Shown here in pieces: positions 11,809-25,009 of a stretch of DNA of 64,000 nucleotides (within the stretch, counting starts at the first letter, position 1; every line of letters begins with the position of its first letter). The position numbers and the translations under genes are program-made. This DNA comes from Bryoerythrophyllum caledonicum. Taxonomy: Eukaryota; Streptophyta; Bryopsida; Pottiales; Pottiaceae. The stretch lies in NCBI GenBank assembly GCA_963971425.1, contig OZ020520.1, positions 12,957,807 through 13,021,806 of the forward strand. Reading direction: 5' to 3'. The notes under the pieces are model-generated. The model did not search any database, was not told where the DNA came from, and saw only the letters and a list, made by a program, of their open reading frames with translations.

Positions 11809-13480
11809 CATAAGACTTCTGCTAACAACTGTTGCAAGTCAAGTGCAGCTTCTGGAATCTGAAGATCTTCGTGTGTGGATTGCAATACTTCCAGTATCTG
11901 AAATGGATATTTAGTGAGGCTTGACGTTGATAACGGTCAAGAGTGCACGCATGTTCATATTCCTAGCTACGGGTTATACTTGGCATTGTGTGAAAACCGA
12001 TTTGGTTATTCTCCCGACACTCGAGATGTTGTGAGTGTCGATTAGCATTTGAAAGGCTCACCCGTTTGGTTTGGTTTTCATCTTGAAAACCAGTGAGTGT
12101 TGATTGTGCAAGTTTACTCGATGTAATTTTAGTATCTGGAAAGTGTTCTGTACGTTGATAAATAAAAATGACAGCAGAATTCTTCTTGGTTTTCATCTTG
12201 AGAACTGTGAGAGTTCGACCTGTAAAGTTGACATATGTAATTGCAGTTATTTGTCTCTCTTTCTCTCGCTCGCGCCTGAAAACCATACCATACCAAAGTG
12301 ATGAGAATCAACTCACAAATTCTTTCAGAAACTAAATTCCATAGTTTCAACGGCAATCACATGCGTAAGTCCTTTCACCTTGGGACCAATCTCTACTGTT
12401 AATTGCTTTAGTAGCAGATGGGACACCGCATCAGCCATTGTCACTACGGCTACCCTGCGCTTGCACCCTGCACTGCCTGTTTGCACAGAGCGGAACATGC
12501 TGCTCCTCTCCTTTGAAGGAGTACATTCCATCCCTAGAGAAATCACTGTAGCCAAAGTTGTGTCACAGGTTGAAGAAAGCGAGCTCTGCATCTTGTTACC
12601 GTTAAAATCTAATACCAACTTTCAAATTTGAATCCTCTCCAGGTCCAGAACGTTGGCAAAACCCTGAGAACATTTCCCGGGATCCGAACCGGGGAGAAAA
12701 CGCTCCGCAGGACGAAAACCTACAGAAATAAAACCTAAAAAGAGTACTGACGATGGTCAATAAAAGCAGAGTTAACAAACAGAACGCTCCTGACCGAATA
12801 CCTCAAAAGCTGCAGTACTTTGTTCAGCGCAATGTCATAAGACACAGTGCCCTTGACAATCAAGAGAGACGAAAAGTCCGACACCTTCCTACCCCACCGT
12901 GTAAATAGCATGAAAATAAAGTTTCCCCAGAACTCAGCATTCCACAGAACCGCCAGAGATCATGTGCAAAACACACACACCACTCTCTATATTCAAACGA
13001 GCAACAATACCAGAGCTACAGAAAATGTAAAAGGTTCAATGGAGAAACTTCGTGAATGTGAAGCATCATGTGATATATGCAACATATGAAGAACGGTGAA
13101 CGTCTGTGAACACCGACTATCCATCCCAATCGTAGAAGTGACAGGGATGAATCCAATGCATTGAATCATTATACGAAAAGCAGGGCACAGCATGAAAATC
13201 TGTGCTCTCCCACCATCATATCCAAAATCTCATGTAGGGTCACATACCTCCATAGTTCTATAGCTCTAGGTCCTTACCTCCTTAACCTGGAAACAAAACT
13301 CTCAAAACTATCCGAAACTGCCATCTCCTGAGCTCGAAATTCAATGCAAGTCTTCCTTGCACCTAAGCAACATAATACAACCTCTAGGTGCCGTTAAGTA
13401 GATGACCTTACTAAGGCTTCAAGGTCTGCCTGTGCAGAAGCCTGACCCCGGAAGGAAGGAAGGAAAAATGCAACACAACA
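11809..13480. other. convergent intergenic region, no gene seen
   Basis: This is the space between two convergent genes and should hold both 3'UTRs. A diverged duplication of about 116 bp spacing is visible: TTTTCATCTTGAAAACCAGTG near 12074 and TTTTCATCTTGAGAACTGTG near 12190. No coding exon could be supported. Confidence 0.6.
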
Positions 13481-15676
13481 TCAAAGGTAGAGCTGAATCA
13501 GCTCATCACTTACAGCTGACGGAGTCAAAATTCCTAAATCTGTAAAGAGAAGGGTGAGGTATTGGGGTGGGGTGTAGTCCCTCGCAGAATTCTCCACATT
13601 TACCGTCTGAGGTATTGGGACTAAGAAGTCCACGTGACGCGGGGAGGGCGACATGTCTCTCTGATCAAGTGGATAAAGCCTTGCAAACTGCACAGACACC
13701 CAAATCATCAGTGCTGTTTCAACATTCAGCTACTAATAACAGGAATTTAATCTGCTTGCACAGAATGAATATATCTGCTGAAAGCTTATGGTTTTCTAGT
13801 CTTAAATACATCTAGACTAGTACCGACAGCAACAGGCACCAACAAAGGAGAGATTAATCTTACCTTATAGCTTTCTGCCGCAACGTATACAGGTTTCTTC
13901 AAGCTATAAGCAACTAACGCAGTCTGGTAAGTGCCAAGCATGTTGATGATACCGCCACTCTCCACAACTCCATCCGCCCCCACCAACACCATATCGATTG
14001 TTTCCATCATGTATGCTACACCTGAGTCCAGGATCAATGTCACAGGTATACCTGCCGGCACAAGCTCCTTGGCCATCTCTGCCCCAGTGTTGTCCGGTCT
14101 ACCCTCTGCAGTGACATGACCATGTATTATTATCAACAGCAGAAATCAAAGAACGTCGGCATAATGCCATGCTAGAATGTGTTTACGCCTACCTGTGCAG
14201 ATGACGTTGAAATCTTTACCCTCTGAGGCGGCAAGCTTCAGCAACGCTAGAACGACTCTTGAGTAGCCATGGGTCAATATGGTGGTTCCATCAGCGATGA
14301 AATCCTTGCCCAGCTCTGCGATAGTTCTTCGTGCCTGTCACAAGAAAACCTCGCTCTCAGCTCAACTTGAAACCGGCTTGTGTGGTTTATAAAGGACCAG
14401 GATGCTTGCTACCTTCTGTGAAATCTCGCCGAACCGCTCTCCTCGCTCAATCAAGCGAGCCTTCCCAGCTTCTATATCTTCGTACTCTATAGCTGAAGTG
14501 CGCGTCACGTAGCGCATGAACAGGTCACAGCCTGCAGACAAGGATATAGAACTCTCATCTGACGCCTGACAACCCATGCACCCACCCCCCACATACATGA
14601 TCATGCCCCTTGTAAGCACCAACAATCTCAACATGATCCAACCCCAAACCGTGCACTCATCAGGTAGAAGACATTACCCTCATAGGAATGATTTCCATGC
14701 TAACAAAATAATTTCCACAGCTACAACTTTGAGGGAGAAGCTGCAATTCGTATTAACTTTTCTCATTCTGCAAATGACTCATTATTAAAATGAACTCTAG
14801 GTCAGGATTAGGGTGTTATACCTTAAGTATCAAAACAAGGGACACCCTAAACTGTAAAGAATTTGAAGGCTGGTGGCTCCCCTTCATCCTCTAATCCCAT
14901 AAGCAATGTCCTCCTTAGAACAAGAGAGCATTGGTGACACAAGATCATGGCTTCACCTTTAGAACATCGGACGCCGTCTTGAGTTCCACTTCCAGGCCCA
15001 TCATGGTGGACGCCTCGCTGCGCTTGATGACAGCAGTCAACGCTTTGATGGCGGCCACAGCTTCGGCGAGTTCGGGGCTCTTGCGCCACGAATCGAACTC
15101 GTGGATGACGCTGAACGGCTGCTGCTCCCGCACGACCTCTCGCGGGGGCGCCCATGATCGCACGGGATGATGCAGCACTGGTCGCGTGTAGTCCTCGGAC
15201 GACTCCCCGTACAAGCTTGCACTCTCAGCCTGCAAGCGAAGCAAAGCGCACCGTGGAGTGAGTGGGGAATGAGGTTTTGGAATGAGAGGCGGTGACTACC
15301 TGTCGCAACCACTCGAAGGTGACGCTACTCGGAGGAAATTCTCGCCCTGATTCTTGGGACGTCTTCCGGTCATCGTGAAACGGGTTGCAGTAGCTGCTCT
15401 TTTTGTGGCCGCTGCTGCTCCCGAACCCTAATTTTCCATGCACATCGCGTTGGTATTAGCTCTGGCAGTGTTCATAATGTAACTGGAATCAATCAAGTGT
15501 TCTTGGCCATGATGGTTGTACAAAAGGCTTGAGTCATCGCTTGCGGTACTACCTGGTGTCGGTTTCAGGTAACTACGCTCGGTTTCCATGGAGATTCCCA
15601 GGTTGTCTTCATCGCTCTCCCGCAGGCTGAACTCTTGGTGGGAGGAGTCATACCGCAGGGACGGAGAGCTATACAT
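13481..15676 (-). CDS. translation initiation factor eIF2B subunit alpha, 7 exons
   Basis: This is the regulatory alpha subunit of eIF2B, the cytosolic GDP/GTP exchange factor for eIF2. Minus-strand exons 15676-15553, 15427-15300, 15229-14957, 14565-14413, 14334-14193, 14105-13864 and 13687-13481 join in frame to 422 aa. The N-terminal ~100 residues are Ser-rich and poorly conserved. The conserved part starts at FSVIHEFDSWRKSPELAEAV. It continues through EASTMMGLEVELKTASD, AGCDLFMRYVTRTSA, EGRPDNTGAEMAKEL and FARLYPLDQRD to the plant-typical end SDELIQLYL. A GTG lies two codons upstream of the chosen ATG, but ATG at 15676 is the natural start. The N-terminal exon 1/exon 2 join is inferred from matching phase and splice sites and is the least certain part. 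Confidence 0.93.
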
Positions 15677-16772
15677 CTTCACAGAAACCGCTCGGGTATC
15701 TCCGATTGCCCATCAAAAGCTAGCAGTAGCTAGTGAAAAAGCTCCACAGCCTGCGAGGATAACCATACCACCAAGGCATATGAAACTGGGCTTGCCAATC
15801 GCAATGCTAAACCCTAAGGAACAAAACCACCGGGTTCAGTTCCTAGTACACCGAAACAATGATCTACGCATCGTGAAGAACTCGTATGTTCTGTGAGCTG
15901 AATTCTAGTTCAACCCAGCCATGGCGGTAACTACTCAACCTACAGAGAATCAAATACTCCAACCACCAACAAGCCGGGAAAACAACAACCAACACGGAAG
16001 GAAAAACCACTACAACCCACAGTCCTGATCGATCCCAGAGCTCCTCACTCTTCAGCTCATCACATTGCCAAACGCAATTCAATGGAAACCATCACGCACA
16101 GCTTGTTGACAATCCATGAAAATCATCACCACTACACCCCCTCCCTAATACACCAACTCCACTTCACCGACACCCCACCGCCGGCCCAAGATCATCCTCC
16201 TCAACCACAGCTTGAGCTCACCGCGAAATCAACCTCCTTCCCCAAACCAGGAAACCTCCGACCCAGCCTCACCCCATCTCCTCCAAACCTGCCAAAAAAC
16301 ACCAACAGATGAACACATCCAACCCCAACCATCACAAACGATCTCGTCGACTCCAACCACCTATCCACATAGTACCGAACCTCCAACTCACCACTCACCC
16401 AGCTGCCCTGGAATTCAGTCCTCCACTGCTGCAGTCCTCCGAACCCAGCTCCCGAAACGAGGGCCGCGTTCTCCACGACGAGGTGGCTCAAGCTAGTGGA
16501 GTTGGAGTGATGGCATCTGGACGACGGAAGGTGTGACGCTCCATGTCCATGGCTGTCTGCGCTTGACGCAGCGTCAACTCAGTGTTCATCATGGATCAAT
16601 CCGAGGAGAGAGACGAAGTTCCCGGCGTTGGGAACGTCATCAGTGTGTCCCTGTGTCGGGTCGTTCCCGGGGTGGGAACGCGGAGGGGACCGGGGGAACA
16701 AAATCTATGTAAGATTGAGTGCATCACTGCTGACTTTGAGTCTCTACTCATGTCTAAGCTTAGACAACTTAA
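15677..16772. other. upstream region of eIF2B-alpha, no gene seen
   Basis: The + strand is C-rich and CA/CCA-biased between about 16080 and 16480, giving long spurious Pro/Ser/Thr/His-rich frames with no family resemblance. The stretch probably contains the eIF2B-alpha promoter and 5'UTR. I see no supportable gene. Confidence 0.5.
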
Positions 16773-17695
16773 CCCCTAAGGGACCAAACGTCCCCCCGGG
16801 GTCATTTTGGATTTTGGGCATGTACCTACAATTCGAAAAAAAATCCTTTATAATTGAATTTTTTTATCAAGGTAGGATCTGATAAGAGCTTCGTGGAGAT
16901 ATTTATTTATTTATTTTTGGATTTGTGGTTTGAAAGTCAGTACCACTTAAGCCAAAAGTGGGGACTCCGGGCATCTCCAAAAATTTTGAAAAAAGTTTCT
17001 ACTGACATCGAGATTTTTCACACATATGAAGAATATTTCCTTCTTTGGAAATTTTCAAAAAAAATTCTTGTCTTTAGTGTAAACAAGCATTTTATTCCAA
17101 GTCAAACATTTTCACACGTTGTTGGGCAATGGGGGATAAAAACTTCATCTTTTCTACTTAAAACCTAGAGATCTTCATGTTTTTCACTTTTTATTTTTAC
17201 AACAACAATATGTGGTGAAAACCTTTTTATTGACCGTTTGGATTATCATTTGAATACATACGTAGTTCACAAAAAATAAAACGTGAAATGACAATTTTTG
17301 AACCTCCACTCCTTGCACACTTGTTTTGAATATGCTACCCCCCTTTTTTACCTCTAAAAATTGGTGTGTTGGGTAACAACATCATACTTAAGACAATGGT
17401 AAAAGATTTAGACCTTGTACAATGCAAAAATTGATACAAAGTGAAGTCAAAGTCTGTTGATCTACTTAACGTAGGGAAGAAAATGAACCATTGTTTTGAC
17501 TTTATACACTAAAATCTATCAATCCGTGCGGTGGATTGCAACCAAAATTATGTGGCATGTTTACATAGAAGTCTATTTTAAGATCTTACGGTTGAAAATC
17601 CGAAATTCACTTTAAAATGTGATTTTCATGTCTCTTTTTGGCAGTGGCAGTTTTGGACTGGTTTAAGAGCGAAAGTGGTCGTGGTCCTTTAGGGG
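16773..17695 (-). mobile_element. TTAA-flanked MITE, copy 1
   Basis: CCCCTAAGGGACC at the left and GGTCCTTTAGGGG at the right form an inverted terminal repeat. TTAA lies on both sides (16769-16772 and 17696-17699). The TTAA target and CCC-start termini are those of piggyBac-superfamily elements. The 923-bp body is AT-rich, noncoding, and shares long segments, in reverse orientation, with the copies at 30767, 48759 and 50456. Confidence 0.85.
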
Positions 17696-17707
17696 TTAAC
17701 CCCTTAA

Positions 17708-17720
17708 CCCTTTAACGCCC
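17708..17720 (+). repeat. left 13-bp terminal inverted repeat of the piggyBac element
   Basis: CCCTTTAACGCCC directly follows TTAA (17704-17707). Its perfect inverted partner is at 30750-30762. Confidence 0.88.
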
Positions 17721-18685
17721 GGGACTGTTTCTGGAGAAAAGCAAAAATTCAGTGATTTTCTTGGACGGATGTCTCTGTAGATGTAATGTGAATGAATTTA
17801 CATAAAGTAACCGTACAAAATAAAAGTCAAACGGATAAACTACAGCCTTGTAGATTCTTAGAATCATCCAACGGTGCATTCGGATTATTATAGTATGTAT
17901 ACAGACCGTATATTACACGTGCAACTTTTCTAATTCAAGAGTAGGCAATTTTGATCAGCCACAACATATTAGTTAAATTTTGGATTTTTCTTGTCAATCG
18001 ATTCAACTTAGGAGGCACTCATGAGCAACCAACACAAATTTCAACATTTCCAAAAGGACATTATTTGAATTCGCAATGAATTTTTTAAGTCCATATACAA
18101 TATTTTTGTACATTGAGTGACTCATACAAACATCAACAATTCATATACACATTTAACATAATTCTTATTATAAAGTGGATACATAGATCACTTGCATAGA
18201 TAATTATCTCTACCAAAAAAAAATCCAATAATACAAAACCAAGGTGTGGAAATACGGGATTGTATACAATCTAGCGAAGATTCTACAAAGTATTGTCCAG
18301 GCACCTTATCTTTAGCCCTCATTGTCCTTGATTGGAGCTCAAACAGATTCTTTCTAGGATACATCCATCCACCTTTGAGCCATAAACAAGAAGTCATCTA
18401 CATACAAATCCATCTTTCAATTCCCTAGCATGGGAACACGCTCTCAACCTTCATGTCCTTTGGTGAACGACCCGTTCTCAAAATCAGCCTCAACTTGCCA
18501 CAATCATGTGAAAACAAAACAGTTACTGAGACTCACCTTCCCAATTAGTTGAAAACAAAACGGTTGAACATGTTCACGACCAAATGTGCACGAGACTAAA
18601 CTTGACTTATTCAAAAATACAAACTATTGGATGGCAAAAGTAAGGAGTCTGATAATTAGTTCAAATAACACTGGCATGAAGAAGG
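17721..18685. other. left subterminal noncoding part of the piggyBac element
   Basis: This is AT-rich sequence between the left terminus and the 18.7 kb tandem repeat. I see no coding frame with family resemblance. Confidence 0.5.
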
Positions 18686-19145
18686 AAGAAACTAGCATGA
18701 ACATGATGATGAACTGACATCAACATGAACTAACATAACACTAGCACGAAGAAGGGAGAAACTAACATGAACATGATGATGAACTGTCCATAAGCATGAT
18801 CTAGCATGAATATAATGAAGAATAGTCCATGAACATGAGCATGAACTAACATGAAGATTAGTAAGAAGAATGTCTATGAGCATGAACTAACATGAACATT
18901 AGTATGAAGAATGGAGTAACTAGCATGAACATGAATACTAGTATGAAGAATGTCCATGAGCATGAACTAACATGAACATTAGTATGAAGAATGGAGAAAC
19001 TAGCATGAACATGAATACTAGTATGAAGAATGTCCATGAGCATGAACTAACATGAACGTTAGTATGAAGAATGGAGAAACTAGCATGAATATAATGATGA
19101 ATAGTCCATGAATATGACCATAAACTAACATGAACATGAATTGCT
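18686..19145 (+). repeat. tandem repeat array inside the piggyBac element (80-bp period)
   Basis: The unit beginning CATGAACTAACATGAACATT recurs at 18881, 18961 and 19041, an exact 80-bp period. Degenerate shorter subunits containing CTAGCATGAACATGATGATG extend it on the left to about 18690. Sub-units of roughly 27 bp built on CATGAACAT suggest a higher-order repeat. It lies downstream (3') of the transposase on its coding strand. Confidence 0.85.
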
Positions 19146-19591
19146 CAAACATGATGTTGGGAAGCACTCCCCACTACGGGAAACATGCAATATATTCTAA
19201 TACACAAATCAGGCTTATTCTCCGTAGAATTTAAAAAACACGCCCAAAAAAATCAACATATGATGTTGCACAAATCAAAATCAAAATTAAAAATGAACAT
19301 CCACAAACTTGCGCAAAATGAATGGGCCATTGCCTGCTCGTGGGTTGCTATGTTCAACATTTGGCCAAAAACATGAGACTTCCAAAGCCTTCTTCAGAAG
19401 AAGGCCCAAAAAATATCCCATGAAGGACTCCCCGTTGTTGACCTTCAATTCGGGCATACTTCTTCTTTGCAATAAGAGCTCTTACTTTTTGTCAACACCA
19501 AGAGTTTATGAAATGTGAGAGCACCATCAATGATAATAGTACCAAATACAAGCAAGAAAATCATAAAAACTTGAAATAAAGGAATTTCTAG

Positions 19592-22543
19592 TTACCTCCA
19601 TCGTTTCAACATCCTTTGGAACCCGTGCATTCCCAACATTTGCTTCCATTCTACACATCCACGACAATAGTTGCTATACATGAAATGACAAGAAACACTT
19701 CCGAGGGCATACAACCATCCCTGAACAATGCTCACACAACCACATTGTTCGGTTACGACATCCTTCGTGAGGGCATGACACATTCTCCGTTGTTCTCCCC
19801 TCTAGCTGAAGTGTAGGAGTCGCTCATTCTCAGGCAAGATGCCATGGCCTTGTGCATGCCTCAAGTGATTAGGGCGTCTTTGTCTTCGTGCACCCAACAC
19901 TAGGGTTGGTGCAGCAACATTCTCCAAGCCAGCCAAGTCTACATCCTCATGGTTTGGTTCCACCTCACCATCATCCAGTGGCATTCCAATCAGTGGTGTG
20001 AAACCAATTGAATCTCGAGACAACTAGATCTCAATGTTCAATCCAGATGATGCACCACCACAACTTCCAGCTTGGTAATTTGATGTCCCAGGCCTTCTCT
20101 CCATTGTCTCCGTTTCAGTGCACACACTTGTTATGGAATTCACCTGCTCACCAAAGCCTTCTTTGAGAGGAAACTCCATGAGATCATGGGCAACCACCAA
20201 CATGAAATTCATGTGTGACAACGGATTGGTATTGCTTGCAATACACGATTGTCTGTGGCGCACGTATGCATTTGTGAAACATGCATCCAAACCAAAAAAG
20301 TAAAGCCTATGCCACCATTTCTTGGTGGCAATATTTGTGGTGAACGAAGTTCGCAATTGATCTTGCGTGTCCACACCCCTCATGAACTTTGAATACAACA
20401 TTTGAATAGGGGATGTGGGGATCCTAACCCTCTGGCCTCCAGTATGTCTATCAACAAAAATACCTTTCTTGCGGATTGGGTCAACTGCTGTTGATAGAAA
20501 GTTGACTCCTTACGTGTCTTGCCAATGAATGGCTCAGATACGGCGTTCCTTGTGCACTCTGATGTGCAAGTCACCTCTCGCACCCTTGCTTGAAAGATAC
20601 AAGGAAGACGGATATCCGATACGTCCTTGTCTTATCGTGCCCACTGCATAGAATCCACGGCTCAGCAGATCCTTGAACAACATCAGTGAACTGAAGAAGT
20701 TATCCATCACAACGGTGTAGTTGTGATGCTCCCATCGTTGAGTCAAACGCGTTACAACACCAGCCCCACTTCCACATGCATGAACCGGGAGATTCGCAAT
20801 GGCTTCGTTTGTTGCACCGATGTAGACTTCAAGGCTGAAAATGTACTTGGTTACCGAGCAAGCCATACACCACAACTTGATACCATGGGTTATTGGTTTT
20901 GATGGCATGTACTGCTTAAAAGAGCAAAATCTTCCATTGTAACCAACCATACACTCGTCAACGCACAAGTAAGGTGACGCATTCATGTACTTGTAGAAAT
21001 TTGATATTAAAGAGTCAAGCAACCACCGCACTTGCACAATTGGGTCATACCTTGGATCAAACTTGTCGTGCACAATTGCACTCTTCGGTACCACGTGAAA
21101 TGACTGCAATATGTACAAAAATATGTTCCGAGGCATAGTTTTTGCCACCACCTCGCAATGCAATGATTCCGCACCTATAGACCAGTAGTCCCGAATACTG
21201 GGTTGTTCTCTTATAGCCATGAAAGCACAAATTCCTGTGAACTTTCGAAACTCCGTACGTGTGATGCGTGGCTGCTTTGCTAGACCTCCAACTGTGCCAG
21301 GGTAGCGAGGATGCTTCAATGCGGCATAGTTGTTGGACTCTCGCACAATTTTCTGTAATATCTTGTCGCACCATAACTCAAGGAACAAATCAATAGGACA
21401 AGGGATCTTTCCACCATAGTCTATCTGCGACCCTGGGAGTGGACCACTAAAAGGCTTTCTTTCATACATTGACCAAGTTTTAGCATGCCAATTGCCCTCA
21501 GCATAACGAGACTGAAAGGAGGACTCCTCTTCGGTAAGTGGTCCAAAAGGATACTCACCAATTTCTCCAAGTAATGCTCCAGAGGTGTCTTGAGGGTCAT
21601 GATCACTCTCTCCCGATGAGAGTTCTGCTCCATCAACTTCCCCACCACCTCCACTAACAAGCAAGGCTTCATCAACCTCTAGAATGGAAATGTCTAGGAT
21701 CCAGTCTGGATCACTAAGGTCAGAAGATCCATCCACCATGCCAACATGAATGTAAGGTCCTCCATCTCCATGCATTGGAAACTCCTGATGTCCACTCTTG
21801 GAAAACGAACTTGGCCCCACATTCACGTCACCACAATTCCATGTTGATCCAGAAGCAGTTCCACACCTTCCTCGTTTGGACACAATTCCATCATGTTTCT
21901 CGCTTCTCGCTCCAAGTAGATCACCAATTCCAAAAGGCACTACTGGTGCATTGAAAAATACACCTTCCAATGCACTCTCTTCGGTTTCGATAATTGTTGG
22001 AGGAACCCAAGGACAACAATCTAAAGCAGGAACCATTTGAATTTCTAAATCTAATCCAAAGTCAATTTGAAAGCATGGCTCTCCATCACGTCCATCTAGA
22101 ACAAGTTCTTTCACAAAACCAAATACATATTGACATGGGTTGGACACATATTCACCACCCCAATCTAAGTCTAAAACTCGCACAACAACTTTTTGAAGAA
22201 ATTTCCTACCTTCATCATCCAGATCACTGAGTTCGTCGGGAGAATCGGTCAAACTTGCATCCTGGGTGTCCATGTTCGGGTCAATACATCGAGGGACTTT
22301 ATCCAATTTGGAATACAATGTCGTGTCTAGACTTGGCTCATGGACAATGTCATCGTTATCTTCTGCATGATTTAGGTCACGTCTTCCTAAGCTTTGCATG
22401 CTTGAGTCAACAGAGCTAGTCATCACAACCATGAGAGATTGAAGCCGTTGATTACGTGGCTGAATCACCCTTCCTCCAAGTCCTTCAATATCAATATGAA
22501 GGTATGTCAGTATAACTGCATGATGTCTACAATTGACTTTCAT
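19592..22543 (-). pseudogene. piggyBac-type transposase (DDE_Tnp_1_7), decayed, main exon
   Basis: One minus-strand frame stays open for almost 3 kb apart from four nonsense codons: TGA at 20534-20536, TAA about 24 bases further on, TAG at 20024-20026 and TAG at 19802-19804. No frameshift was found. An acidic Ser/Asp-rich N-terminal ~300 codons lead into the transposase core. The three catalytic Asp are recognisable: VDECMVGYNGR, VVMDNFFSSL and FMRGVDTQDQL. Between the last two lie HWQDT(stop)GVNFLST and PIQMLYSKFMRGVD, which are typical piggyBac motifs. The C-terminal Cys/His stretch (RMCHALT, EQCGCV, VSCHFMYSN) resembles the family's zinc-binding tail. Two stops fall between the second and third Asp, so the enzyme should be dead. 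The frame is joined to upstream small exons. The family call is firm. Confidence 0.88.
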
Positions 22544-22614
22544 GACAAATTACATGACAAATCATCAAAGTCTAAATAAGTAAGACTATTATACTGAATG
22601 AATGATTTCAAATT

Positions 22615-25009
22615 ACCTTGTATATCATCCAATGGTGAAACTGATCCAACTGAAATCTGAGCATGCTTTACAGCATGTAAGCACCTCTTCAGACACCCAG
22701 TGCTTGGTTCGTGGGAGGAGGATGACCGGAGGAATGGTGGAGGGAATTGCCTCGGGACCTCTAGAGGGCCATTATGCAAGGTTGGTTTGTCAATATCAAG
22801 AAGAACCTCCTCAAGGTCTAAGAAACCAGCCTCTTCATGTGAATTGAGCCTTCCAGGGAAAAGAATAGAATTTCGATTAGCACATTTCTTCTTCAGAGAC
22901 TTTGAGATGGGTAGTCCTGCACAAAATACATCAAACATAACATTCTAAGATTATCATAGTAAAGAATACTTATGAACCGGAAATCCTAAATGACACTACA
23001 TTCTAAGCACACATAATTATTCTTGCAATGTATAACCAGAAATAACATGTCTGTGCGGAATATGACAAGCTACAATACCGGTAATACCCGATGAGCCTGT
23101 TTTTTGTCCTGCATCCCTAGTGCGTTTTCTTCCTGCATCCAAGATAGAACCTGAAACGAAACTCATAGAATAAAGTGAATTAAAGCAGTGTCAAGTGCAA
23201 AGCATGTTTGAGAAATACTTTAAACATTGGCAAATCATGAAGCTTGGAGTGGAAAACAAACCTGTTGCAAATAGATGTGCATCGTCCAGTGGTGGAGATG
23301 GCTCATTAATGTTGCACCTTGTCCACAAAGAGAACGAAATAACATTATAAACTACTCATATCATAATATAATGTTGCAGCTCAATCATATACTATGCACC
23401 TTAAATGTACTATGCTACTTTCACGCACACTTTGTGAAACTGGGGCTGCTGCCTGGCAATAAATAATCAACAAGTAAAGGAAGTAGGAAAATGGTAGTCG
23501 TATGAACCTGAAGCAAGGCCAACTCGAAATTGATCAGAGAATGAAACCTGATCAAGAGGACAACCTAGACAAGTTCAAATCAAGACATAAAGCCAAGAGT
23601 GTTGAAGGCCAACGTCACTTCCTAAGCACATGAAAGTATTGAAGGAACATTTGACAATAAACAGTTCAAACTCACAATAATTTCAAGTACTCAAAACCCA
23701 AGCCATTGACAATCAATAGAACATACAAAACATAGCAATAAAAGCCCATGGAAAATCACAGCGAATTTTGGAAAAAACATACCAATCGGCTTCATAGTTA
23801 AGTTTGGTCCAGAAGGTAGCAACGTTGCCACTTCACAGCCTATAGACATCACGTGAAAGGAGAGAGTCATCCTATGAAACACTATCACATGCTGATATGT
23901 GCTAAAACACCTAAACATCTCCTAAGAGAAATTGGAATCAAATTCACCAAAAAGGATGGAACAAACATAAACTTACACCCATTTACGTGGACAATATCAG
24001 CTGTCCCATCGGATTTGGCAACAATGGCACCATAGCATGTCACTGAAGTATAATAGAAGAAACAATTAGCATTTAATGTACGTATGAGCGCTTTGCTTGG
24101 GGACTAGACAAAAGTACAACTTGAATCTACAAATGTTATTTGACATGAGAGCATGAAAGCATTATTAGAAGATACCTGAGAATTGACATGCACATGATAA
24201 TTAAGATATATTATTGTTAATAAAAACGTACTCATGATAATACTCTATATAGTAGGTGCATAAAGGATGGTATTAGGTTTGTTATAGATGTACTTGGTGA
24301 GTCCACGTTGAGGACGCCATGGTGAACACCAACAACCGCTTCAATGTACTCCCCACCTACTTCAAGTCGGTTCAATGACAAAGCAAACTGACTTCAAAAC
24401 TGAGTATGAGAATCCTACTTGCAACTCCATAAATAGAACAAAAGTATACTCATGATGCATGGACAAATGAAAAAGATAAAAACAACAAATTTGACATGCA
24501 ATTATGAAACTAGAAACCAGGTCAACAACAAAATGGGAAAACGAATGGCAGAACATCATACGTGGTGAATGATACTTGGTGAATGCACGTTTCAGTTTAG
24601 ATACTTTTGACTTATCACTGTGCAGTATGTTGATGGACTCCTGGTATTTCGATGTTGCTCTTGCATTGTCAGGACATATTGGTGGCACTATACAAAGACT
24701 TACAGGCTGAAGAACTTCAAAGCTTAATATTTCAGGACCACTCCGTTCATGAAGATGACGATTCATCCTAACCTCAAGGGCAATACTATCAACCAAATGC
24801 TCAACATGACTGAGAAAACTAGAAGAAAGTTTTGCATCACTAGTAGTTGGTGAGGACAAAATGGAATTGCGACTAATCAAAGCTTTCTTTCGCACATAAG
24901 ACCGCACTGGTTTGTTCGTAATTGGACTGATACAAATAGGGATGTTGCTAGCAGCTGCAATTTTTTTTTTTGTCTCAACTTTGACGTCCATAATCACCGG
25001 ATTGCCCAC
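22615..25009 (-). pseudogene. probable 5' exons of the piggyBac transposase gene
   Basis: Several short minus-strand open segments end in splice-like sites and join in phase to the transposase exon. One runs about 22923-22615 (GLPISKSLKKKCANRN to LDDIQG), whose donor joins IDIE|GLGGRVIQPR at about 22487. One at about 23150-23070 (SILDAGRKRTRDAG) links in phase to GLPISK. Others lie at about 23320-23262 (CNINEPSPPLDDAH), 23840-23784 (GCEVATLLPSGPN) and 24030-23977 (CYGAIVAKSDGTADI). The longest runs from an ATG near 25009 to about 24562. None matches a domain I know. The chain implies a long, intron-rich N-terminal region, unusual for piggyBac, but exon calls away from 22.5 kb are inference. 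Confidence 0.45.

Noticed and set aside
16082..16536. Overlapping Pro/Ser/His-rich plus-strand ORFs
   Set aside because: Compositional artefact of a CA/CCA-rich strand; open on several frames at once and without motifs.
18692..19043. Minus-strand Cys/Ser/His-rich ORFs (HVSSCSWT...)
   Set aside because: Translation of the 80-bp tandem array, not a protein gene.
18686..19145. Possible CRISPR array
   Set aside because: The repeats are contiguous and degenerate with no unique spacers, and lie in a eukaryotic transposon.
20513..20583. Removing the two transposase stops by an intron or a frameshift
   Set aside because: The intervening codons (AIHWQDT) are conserved piggyBac sequence, so they are exonic and the stops are real nonsense codons in this copy.
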